Source of the DNA: Bacillota bacterium
GTDB taxonomy: Bacteria; Bacillota; Clostridia; Christensenellales; SZUA-584
Length of the DNA stretch: 64,000 nt
Assembly (NCBI GenBank): GCA_023436115.1
Contig: JAEZKQ010000008.1
Coordinates: 95,772-159,771, forward strand
Direction: 5' to 3'
The notes beneath the pieces are model-generated. The model ran no database searches. It saw only the letters and a list, made by a program, of their open reading frames with translations, and had not been told where the DNA came from. The position numbers were made by a program, and so were the translations under genes. Positions 58,516 to 64,000 of the stretch are shown here, in pieces. Within the stretch, counting starts at the first letter, position 1, and the number at the start of each line of letters is the position of its first letter.

Positions 58516-59304
58516 ATGAACCTAAATTCAAAACAAGGCAAGTACCGTGCCATTCTCGCAGACAGCAACCGGGACTACTTAAGGTTAGTCTCCACATTTT
58601 TGGAAGAGACGGGAGCTTTCGAAATCGTCGATTTTGCGTTTGACGGCAGACAGGCATTTGAATTAACGCGCGACAACAAGCCGGATCTTTTGGTCGTTGA
58701 TCTGATCATGCCCATACTTGACAGTTTCGCGGTACTGGAAGAGTTAAGTCGGGAAGGATACAGCGCTAACACCAAAGTGATCATGACCTCGGCGGTCGGA
58801 TTGGATTTTGTCCTCAAAAAAGCGGAGAGCTACAATGTGGATTACGTGTTCTTGAAACCTTTTGATAAAGAGGTGTTCAAACGCCGTGTCCTGGAGCTGA
58901 TGACCTTTGAAAACACAGGCACGCGTGTTTTCGGACACAGAGGCGAAACCGACCCGAGCCAAATTGTCACCAAACACATTAAGACGGTGGGGATTACCGC
59001 CAATGTGAAGGGCTATTACTACTTAAGAGATGCCATATTGCTCGTTCACGAAGATTTTGACCTCATGAGCCGGTTAACCACGGGACTTTACAAATCTGTG
59101 GCCCAGAAACACAATTCGACACCTCAGAGGGTGGAACGTGCTATGCGCCATGCGATTGAGACGGCATGGAACCGCGGGAATATCGAGGTGCTGGAAGACT
59201 TTTTCGGTTATACCATACTTGATACCAAGGGAAAGCCCACAAACGGCGAATTTATCGCTATGCTGGCGGACAAGCTCAACACAGAGCTCAAGTACGTCGA
59301 TTAG
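58516..59304 (+). CDS. spo0A: Sporulation master regulator Spo0A
   Basis: The 262-residue response regulator has a receiver domain (about 10-130) with the phosphoacceptor Asp62 in LLVVDLIMP, the switch Thr/Ser in MTSAVG and Lys in FLKPFDKE. A C-terminal Spo0A DNA-binding domain follows, with HNSTPQRVERAMRHAIETAW (at the 20-residue limit) and the conserved ending region GKPTNGEFIAMLADKL. It commits the cell to sporulation when phosphorylated. The ATG at 58516 follows AAAGGCAGG. The frame extends upstream to 58453 without a ribosome-binding site. Confidence 0.96.
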   Translation: MNLNSKQGKYRAILADSNRDYLRLVSTFLEETGAFEIVDFAFDGRQAFELTRDNKPDLLVVDLIMPILDSFAVLEELSREGYSANTKVIMTSAVGLDFVLKKAESYNVDYVFLKPFDKEVFKRRVLELMTFENTGTRVFGHRGETDPSQIVTKHIKTVGITANVKGYYYLRDAILLVHEDFDLMSRLTTGLYKSVAQKHNSTPQRVERAMRHAIETAWNRGNIEVLEDFFGYTILDTKGKPTNGEFIAMLADKLNTELKYVD

Positions 59305-59364
59305 CATACGTTTACGGCGCTCCGCATATTTATCAATACACGATAATATGCGGAGGCGGTATGC

Positions 59365-59991
59365 TTGCTCGAAAAGGCCAAAAGACAGATTTTTACCGAT
59401 GTGCTTGATAATAAAGCGCAATATATGTTGCTTATCTTTTTTTTGGTTGTGGGTATCACAGCCGGAACGTTTACTGTGAGCAACATGCAAAACGGAATCA
59501 AGGAGGCGCTGGAAAGCTACAGGAACGCGCTCTTTGTATCCGTTCAGTCCAGCCAGCCCGATTTTTGGAACATTTTTTTTCACGCATTTTTGAATTATAC
59601 GCTGGTGCTCGGAGTGATCGCGGCATTTTCAATGATGATGCTGGGCATCCCCATTATAGCTGTAACGCTTATTTTCAAGGGCTTTTGCGTTGGCTTTACC
59701 GTGGGCGTATTGTCGCTCAATATGGGCTTCGGCGGTCTTCTTGCGATTATTTTCTGTGTGTTTTTACCCAACTTAGTGCTGATACCGTGTATCTGCAAGG
59801 CGGGCGTGCTGGGGTTTAACAACGCAATCACCATATTTAAAAACAGGCATATTCCCAAGACCACGCAGGATAAGCTCATTGCTTCCAAGCCATATTTTAA
59901 AAGAATGTTTGCAGTCTACGCGTTCGGGCTATTGGGCGTGCTAATAGAGACGCTGCTGTCCCCGTCGCTGATGGGGCTGATGAGTTTCTAA
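59365..59991 (+). CDS. spoIIM: Stage II sporulation protein M
   Basis: The 208-residue protein has five or so membrane helices and matches SpoIIM, which with SpoIID and SpoIIP drives septal peptidoglycan thinning and engulfment. GTFTVSNMQNGIKEALESY, FKGFCVGFTVGVLSLNMG and GLLAIIFCVFLPNLVLIP are typical. A TTG start at 59365 follows GGAGGCGG by five bases, and an ATG at 59361 is out of frame. It lies 60 bp after spo0A. An AT-rich gap of 220 bp without visible features separates it from ridA. Confidence 0.9.
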   Translation: MLEKAKRQIFTDVLDNKAQYMLLIFFLVVGITAGTFTVSNMQNGIKEALESYRNALFVSVQSSQPDFWNIFFHAFLNYTLVLGVIAAFSMMMLGIPIIAVTLIFKGFCVGFTVGVLSLNMGFGGLLAIIFCVFLPNLVLIPCICKAGVLGFNNAITIFKNRHIPKTTQDKLIASKPYFKRMFAVYAFGLLGVLIETLLSPSLMGLMSF

Positions 59992-60211
59992 AACAGATTA
60001 TGATGAGTAAGCCTAATCATTCCATGTACATGAATGAGACATCATGGTTGTTGTTATACTATTTCATTGTGCCTATTCTTTTATACAGTGTCATTTTTTA
60101 AAATCTTATTAATTCATATTCACATAATAGGAAATTATCATTGCTGAGGCTAGGTAATTGCGTTAATATAGCGTATAATAATATCATATCGTCTATATGA
60201 GGTAATTAAAA

Positions 60212-60595
60212 ATGGATAAACAACAGATCAAGACGGAAAACGCGCCCGGGGCTATCGGCCCGTATGCGCAGGCGATAAAGACAGGCTCTTTCGTATTTAC
60301 TTCAGGGCAGATACCGCTCGATCCGACGACGGGAGAGATGGTGCAGGACTGCATCGAGGTGCAGACCGCGCGCGTGCTGGACAACTTAAAGGCGGTGTTG
60401 GAGGCGGCGGGCTGCAGTCTGAAGGATGTGGTGAAAACAACCGTCTACTTAAAGGATATGAACAGCTTTGCCGCGTTTAACGCGGTTTATGCACAGTATT
60501 TTTGTGAACCGTATCCGGGCCGTTCCTGTGTCGAGGTAGCGCGTCTTCCCAAGGATGCGCTCGTGGAAATCGAAGCGGTGGCGGTGTGCCCATGA
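60212..60595 (+). CDS. ridA: RidA family enamine/imine deaminase
   Basis: The 127-residue protein is of normal RidA length and hydrolyses reactive 2-aminoacrylate and similar imines. APGAIGPYAQAIKTGSFVFTSGQ is the N-terminal block (quoted in part: IGPYAQAIKTG). TTVYLKDMNSFAAFNAVYAQYF is the middle block, and the conserved Arg-Ser-Cys is in PGRSCVEVARLPKDALVEIEA (cited as PGRSCVEVARLPKDA). ATGAGGTAATT precedes the ATG. Its stop overlaps the tcdA start by ATGA. Confidence 0.95.
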   Translation: MDKQQIKTENAPGAIGPYAQAIKTGSFVFTSGQIPLDPTTGEMVQDCIEVQTARVLDNLKAVLEAAGCSLKDVVKTTVYLKDMNSFAAFNAVYAQYFCEPYPGRSCVEVARLPKDALVEIEAVAVCP

Positions 60596-61380
60596 CAAAT
60601 AAAAAGCCGGGCGCCTTTTCCCGGACGGAGCTGCTGTTGGGAGAAAAGGCCATGGACAAGCTTTCGGATGCGATGGTCGCGGTGTTTGGCGTAGGCGGTG
60701 TGGGCTCGTACACGGTCGAGGCGCTGGCACGCAGCGGCGTGGGCGGCATTGCGCTGTTCGACGACGATAAGGTCTGCCTCACGAACATCAACCGGCAGCT
60801 GATCGCCACAAGGGATACCGTGGGCAGCAGCAAGGTGGATGTGATGAGGGAACGGGTGCTGTCTATTAACCCCAAATGTCAGGTGGAGACGCACGCGTGC
60901 TTTTACACCGCAAAGAACGCGGACGAGTTCGATTTTTCCCATTACGCGTATATCGTCGATGCTATCGATACTGTGTCGTCGAAGCTGACGCTTATTGAGC
61001 GCGCGAAAGCGGCGGGTATACCCATTATCAGCTGCATGGGCGCGGGCAACAAGCTGGACCCCACGCGTTTTGAGGTGACGGATATATATAAGACGTCGGT
61101 GTGTCCGCTCGCCAAAGTGATGCGGCGGGAGCTGCGCGCGCGGGGTATCGATGCGCTCAAAGTTGTTTACTCACGAGAGGAGGCCCTCAAGCCGCTGGAG
61201 GATGGTGCCCTAGGCTGCAAGACGGGCTGTATCTGTCCACCCGGCACGCAAAGAAAATGCACCGTGAGGCGGCAGGTGCCCGGCAGCGTGGCGTTTGTGC
61301 CGTCCGTGGCAGGGTTGATATTGGCGGGCGAGGTAATTAAGGATTTAATCAGGACAGAGGAAGCCGGCACGGATGACTAA
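60592..61380 (+). CDS. tcdA: tRNA threonylcarbamoyladenosine dehydratase
   Basis: The 262-residue E1-like enzyme uses ATP to cyclise t6A37 of tRNA to ct6A. FGVGGVGSYTVEALARSGVG binds ATP, DDDKVCLTNINRQLIA is the E1 Asp-Arg-Gln block, and CMGAGNKLDPT with the C-terminal VAGLILAGEVIKDLI complete the TcdA/CsdL pattern. There is an Fe-S/Zn-like Cys group in CKTGCICPP. The ATG overlaps the ridA stop (ATGA). The terminator stem begins within the last codons of the gene. Confidence 0.9.
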   Translation: MTNKKPGAFSRTELLLGEKAMDKLSDAMVAVFGVGGVGSYTVEALARSGVGGIALFDDDKVCLTNINRQLIATRDTVGSSKVDVMRERVLSINPKCQVETHACFYTAKNADEFDFSHYAYIVDAIDTVSSKLTLIERAKAAGIPIISCMGAGNKLDPTRFEVTDIYKTSVCPLAKVMRRELRARGIDALKVVYSREEALKPLEDGALGCKTGCICPPGTQRKCTVRRQVPGSVAFVPSVAGLILAGEVIKDLIRTEEAGTDD

Positions 61381-61396
61381 AAGCATCCGTGATTTT
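61368..61396 (+). terminator. Terminator overlapping the tcdA stop codon
   Basis: CACGGATG (61368-61375) and CATCCGTG (61384-61391) form an eight-pair stem with loop ACTAAAAG, then ATTTTTA. The left arm encodes the last residues of TcdA. Confidence 0.75.
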
Positions 61397-61551
61397 TAGT
61401 TTTGTCGTTAATCGCAGACGCACTTTCGGACTTTTCCGCACGGCCGGAAACTTGAGTAAGAATAACGGCTTTCTAGCGTTTCTATGTCATAAATCCTGGA
61501 GTGTCATACGGGAAACGGAGACATATATAACAATAAAATTCAAAAAAATGG

Positions 61552-61579
61552 TTGACATCTGTGTGGAATATATTATAAA
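61552..61579 (+). promoter_or_regulatory. Promoter of the MATE leader
   Basis: TTGACA (61552-61557) and TATAAA (61574-61579) are 16 bp apart. Transcription would begin around 61586, about 28 nt before the leader peptide ATG. Confidence 0.65.
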
Positions 61580-61613
61580 ATACAACTCATAAAAAAACAA
61601 AGGAGGTGAGAGG

Positions 61614-61733
61614 ATGACCCAAATGATGCATCGTATAAAAACTATTTGTGCTAGCGTTCGTATATTGGCAATAGTGACAACCGCTTTTTGCCGTAAAACT
61701 TATTATCGCCTCTCGCCTGATTTCATAATGTGA
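61614..61733 (+). CDS. 39-residue leader peptide upstream of a MATE exporter
   Basis: An ATG at 61614 lies just after the very strong site AAAGGAGGTGA and opens a 39-codon frame ending in TGA at 61733. The peptide begins MTQMMHRIKTICASV and contains FCRKTYYRLSPDF, a basic/aromatic stretch of the kind that can stall ribosomes. A terminator lies 31 bp after its stop, before the exporter gene. This promoter-leader peptide-terminator-exporter order fits drug-responsive attenuation. The region 61397-61551 shows nothing else. Confidence 0.6.
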   Translation: MTQMMHRIKTICASVRILAIVTTAFCRKTYYRLSPDFIM

Positions 61734-61763
61734 ATGCGGCTGCATCCATATATGTCTTTTGTG

Positions 61764-61794
61764 CCCTGAAGGCGACGTGCTTTCAGGGTTTTTT
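61764..61794 (+). terminator. Attenuator terminator upstream of the MATE gene
   Basis: CCCTGAA (61764-61770) and TTCAGGG (61782-61788) pair, closing a G/C-rich loop, followed by six T. It lies within the leader, 64 bp before the exporter ATG. A competing hairpin ATGC-GGCT-GCAT lies just upstream at about 61734-61745. Confidence 0.75.
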
Positions 61795-61857
61795 AATGCG
61801 ATTCTGAGTGCGCCAACTTTATAAATTGCAACGAAAGGATTCCAATAAGGGATTAAT

Positions 61858-63234
61858 ATGTTTACTTTTGCGAAAAATGCTCTTTTTATGCCTCGAAACA
61901 AAACTTTTTCGAATAAACTGATACATTTGGCTTTGCCAATGGTGCTTGAGCAATTTCTGATGTCGTCATTGTTTATATTCGATACGGTGTTCGTCGGTGC
62001 TCTGGGTGATGAATACATTGGAGCTGTCGGACAGGCGGGAAATGTTCAGCTGCTTTTGTGGTGCGGCTTCAATGCCTTGTTCAGCTCCGGTGCGGTTTTT
62101 GCCGCCCAATACTGGGGAAAAGACAAGGATGCAATGGGTATCCGTAAAACGTATACTGTGAGTCTTATGTTCACCACGCTGCTCGCATCGGTTTTCTTTA
62201 TACTGTCGTTTTTCTTTCAGGATGCCACAATGAGTGTATTAACTGGTGATGACAGGGTTCGCCAGATCGGCGCGGAGTACCTTTCCATTGTCTGTTTTGC
62301 CTATCCGATTTGGGCCGTGTCATCAGTGCTCGCCAGCATGCTGCGCTCTATGGGCATTGCGAAACTGCCGATGATCGCTTCCGTTGCCTCTGCGCTCATA
62401 AACATTCTTGCGGACAGCGTTTTTGTGGCCGGTAACTTAGGCTTTCCGAAGTTCGGCGTTCCTGCTGCGGCGGTTTCCACGATCGCGGGCGCGCTGCTGG
62501 AGCTCATACTTTTGCTTATTTTCGCTCGCCGTTCGGGCAGCGCGATTACGGCAACAAGAAAAGACATCGTCTGGCCCGGCAAGGAAATGATAAAAAAATA
62601 TCTAAAAACAGCGCTGCCGCTTGTTGCCAAGGATCAGCTTTGGGCCGGGGGGGTTACGGTATATAGTATCTCTTTTGCGGCTCTGGGCGTCACCGCTACG
62701 GCAGCGTACAATGTATACGGTACGCTCATGCAGTTTATGAATGTGCTTTTCCTGGGGATGGGAAATGCCGGGGGCATCATCATCGGGCATGAGTTAGGGG
62801 CCGGTGAGATTAAAAATGCCAAGGATTATGCTTGGCGGCTGCTTCGGGTGGTTGTGCTGTCTTCGGTAGTGCTTTGTCCGGTTTTCATACTGCTTCGCGA
62901 TGTGATGCTGCTTCCTTATCCAAACCTGACTCCGCAGGCCATTGAAAGCGCGCGGGAGTCGCTGATGTTGGCGGCGCTTATTATATGGGCAAGAGGTATC
63001 AACTTTACCAATATGAACGGCATACTTCGGGCCGGGGGAGATACCTTCGGTGCTGCCGCGATTGACATCGGCGTGCTTTGGGGTGTCGGCGTTCCGCTGA
63101 CTGTGCTGGCCGGAATGCTGTTGCATCTGCCGTTCACGACAGTAATTTTGATGACATGCGTTGAAGAGCTTGTCAAGGTGGCTATCAGCTTAGCGCGAGT
63201 GAGAAAATACAAGTGGGCGAAACAGATCGTGTAA
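61858..63234 (+). CDS. MATE family multidrug efflux transporter
   Basis: The 458-residue protein has twelve predicted membrane helices in two homologous halves. LIHLALPMVLEQFLMSSL and FDTVFVGALGDEYIGAVG form the N-terminal MATE signature, and GMGNAGGIIIGHELGAGEIKNA is the repeat-2 signature (quoted in part: GGIIIGHELGAGEIKNA). It exports cationic drugs in exchange for Na+ or H+. AAGGG precedes the ATG at 61858; a later Met at residue 11 is possible. The attenuated leader upstream suggests drug-induced expression. GC content matches the neighbours. Confidence 0.92.
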   Translation: MFTFAKNALFMPRNKTFSNKLIHLALPMVLEQFLMSSLFIFDTVFVGALGDEYIGAVGQAGNVQLLLWCGFNALFSSGAVFAAQYWGKDKDAMGIRKTYTVSLMFTTLLASVFFILSFFFQDATMSVLTGDDRVRQIGAEYLSIVCFAYPIWAVSSVLASMLRSMGIAKLPMIASVASALINILADSVFVAGNLGFPKFGVPAAAVSTIAGALLELILLLIFARRSGSAITATRKDIVWPGKEMIKKYLKTALPLVAKDQLWAGGVTVYSISFAALGVTATAAYNVYGTLMQFMNVLFLGMGNAGGIIIGHELGAGEIKNAKDYAWRLLRVVVLSSVVLCPVFILLRDVMLLPYPNLTPQAIESARESLMLAALIIWARGINFTNMNGILRAGGDTFGAAAIDIGVLWGVGVPLTVLAGMLLHLPFTTVILMTCVEELVKVAISLARVRKYKWAKQIV

Positions 63235-63274
63235 CGCGCCATACACCAAAAGCCTTTGGCCACATTTGCTGCGA

Positions 63275-63341
63275 GGGCGCAAGGAACATAAAGAGACTGC
63301 CGTTGAAACGAAAAGCGGCATTATAATGTGTCTTTGCGCCC
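63275..63341. other. Long nested inverted-repeat element
   Basis: GGGCGCAA (63275-63282) pairs with TTGCGCCC (63334-63341). Inside, ACAT (63286-63289) pairs with ATGT (63326-63329), and GCCG (63299-63302) with CGGC (63316-63319). The symmetric nesting suggests a structured RNA or a complex terminator between the MATE gene and the rRNA-type promoters. No T run follows. Confidence 0.5.
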
Positions 63342-63409
63342 CGAAATGCTCTCTTCAAACTGTATCAGAAAAATAATATTTTTTTATTATTAAAGAGGGC
63401 ATAAAAGCG

Positions 63410-63438
63410 TTGACAATGAGAGATGGGTTTGGTAATAT
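63410..63438 (+). promoter_or_regulatory. Tandem rRNA-type promoter P1
   Basis: TTGACA (63410-63415) and TAATAT (63433-63438) with a 17-bp spacer. A hairpin built on GCGC/GCGC and TCGC/GCGA follows, then GAACATTGAAAA at about 63473. Confidence 0.75.
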
Positions 63439-63567
63439 ATTTGAGCGCTCGCTTGACGGCGACGCGCAAAAGAACATTGAAAACCCAGTGGCAAAACGGC
63501 AAAGGAGAAGGCGGGGACGCCTAAAAAGCGTTTGCTGAGGAGTCAGAAAATGGGTTAAAAAAGTGTG

Positions 63568-63597
63568 TTGACAAACAAGAGTGAAGTTTGTTAATAT
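63568..63597 (+). promoter_or_regulatory. Tandem rRNA-type promoter P2
   Basis: TTGACA (63568-63573) and TAATAT (63592-63597) with an 18-bp spacer, followed by a CCGC-x-GCTC / GAGC-x-GCGG hairpin. Confidence 0.75.
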
Positions 63598-63680
63598 ACA
63601 AATCCGCGGCTCGCACAGAGCGGCGGGAAACCAGCGAAAGGCAGTTAGATAACCGCCTGAAGTTGGAAACAAAAACGGTG

Positions 63681-63709
63681 TTGACAAACCGTAAACAGTT
63701 TGTTAATAT
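63681..63709 (+). promoter_or_regulatory. Tandem rRNA-type promoter P3
   Basis: TTGACA (63681-63686) and TAATAT (63704-63709) with a 17-bp spacer, followed by a CCGC-x-GCTT / AAGC-x-GCGG hairpin with a GCGA loop and then GAACCTTGAAAA. Confidence 0.75.
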
Positions 63710-63796
63710 ACAAATCCGCGGCTTGCGAAAGCGGCGGGAACAGAACCTTGAAAATCGATGGCAGAGAATAACACAAAGCAGATTGAGAGAAAAGTG

Positions 63797-63825
63797 TTGA
63801 CAAACACAAAGCGGTTTGTTAACAT
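63797..63825 (+). promoter_or_regulatory. Tandem rRNA-type promoter P4
   Basis: TTGACA (63797-63802) and TAACAT (63820-63825) with a 17-bp spacer, followed by an ACTGC / GCAGT hairpin and then AACTTGAAAA. Confidence 0.75.
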
Positions 63826-63911
63826 ATAAAACTGCGGCCCGTCAAACGGCAGCAGTAAAAAACTTGAAAATCAGCGGCTGTAACTGCCAGAGATTGCAAG
63901 TAAAAACGGTG

Positions 63912-63940
63912 TTGACAAACCCGAGTTGGTTTGTTAATAT
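63912..63940 (+). promoter_or_regulatory. Tandem rRNA-type promoter P5
   Basis: TTGACA (63912-63917) and TAATAT (63935-63940) with a 17-bp spacer, followed by a CCGTC / GACGG hairpin (63947-63951 with 63965-63969) and GAACCTTGAAAA. The downstream gene, probably 16S rRNA, is beyond the window. Confidence 0.75.
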
Positions 63941-64000
63941 ACAAGTCCGTCACTCGACAAGAGCGACGGGGGCAGAACCTTGAAAATATAATCAGCACTA

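Larger units (their letters stand above)
63555..63990 (+). repeat. Tandem promoter repeat array (units of about 115 bp)
   Basis: Four units with promoter-to-promoter distances of 113, 116 and 115 bp share GTGTTGACAAAC, then TTTGTTAA, then a GC-rich hairpin and a CTTGAAAA box. A more diverged fifth unit starts 158 bp before the first of them. Such arrays drive rRNA operons. Confidence 0.75.

Noticed and set aside
63400..64000. CRISPR array, because of the regular repeats
   Set aside because: Units are about 115 bp, imperfect, and each contains -35 and -10 boxes and a covarying hairpin. There are no short identical repeats with unique spacers and no cas genes.

Overview
The window is a stretch of a low-to-mid-GC Gram-positive chromosome from an anaerobic, endospore-forming member of the Bacillota, most likely class Clostridia. 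The evidence is Spo0A, SpoIVB, SpoIIM, dipicolinate synthase A and B, a SpoIIIE/FtsK translocase, a TepA-like protease, AAGGAGG-type ribosome-binding sites, many lipobox lipoproteins, GTP-type PEP carboxykinase and an OLE RNA locus. I would not name a genus.

Layout. Positions 1-2443 (minus strand) hold envelope functions: the start of a DUF368-type membrane protein, a small membrane protein, a phosphodiester glycosidase and a GT2-GtrA glycosyltransferase. From 2.8 to 6.8 kb come UDP-galactopyranose mutase, an ABC-F protein and a lipoprotein. From 7.2 to 11.6 kb is a sulfur block: cysE with an Rrf2 regulator on the minus strand, and nifS-iscU-rrf2-metA divergently on the plus strand. From 11.7 to 17.8 kb are a lipoprotein, a soluble [FeFe]-hydrogenase-like/MCP fusion, a GNAT protein, two decayed genes and uvsE. 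From 17.9 to 24.7 kb are a BlaI/BlaR1-type pair and an alpha-galactosidase/alpha-glucosidase operon. From 25.6 to 34.4 kb are pckG, a two-gene membrane system with an M20 peptidase, degV, duplicated small membrane proteins, a lipoprotein and a sirtuin.

At 34.6-36.5 kb lies an AT-rich gene encoding a PD-(D/E)XK-like nuclease fused to a DUF2075 helicase, which looks like a transferred defence candidate. It is followed by yjdF with a probable yjdF riboswitch, a sugar-binding lipoprotein, a dispersed clostridial repeat and a ylxY-mlpA-like pair. A second BlaI/BlaR1-type pair (minus strand) precedes dpaAB, tepA, ftsK, rimO, pgsA and recA.

Between recA and tlyA is a roughly 600-nt RNA-like element. 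It has its own promoter, its ends can pair, and it is followed directly by a four-helix membrane protein. I read this as OLE RNA with OapA, followed by the syntenic tlyA-nadK-argR-recN-spoIVB-spo0A run.

The right end holds spoIIM, ridA, tcdA, a MATE exporter with a probable leader-peptide attenuator, and an array of five tandem promoters with covarying downstream hairpins. That array looks like the leader of an rRNA operon lying just outside the window.
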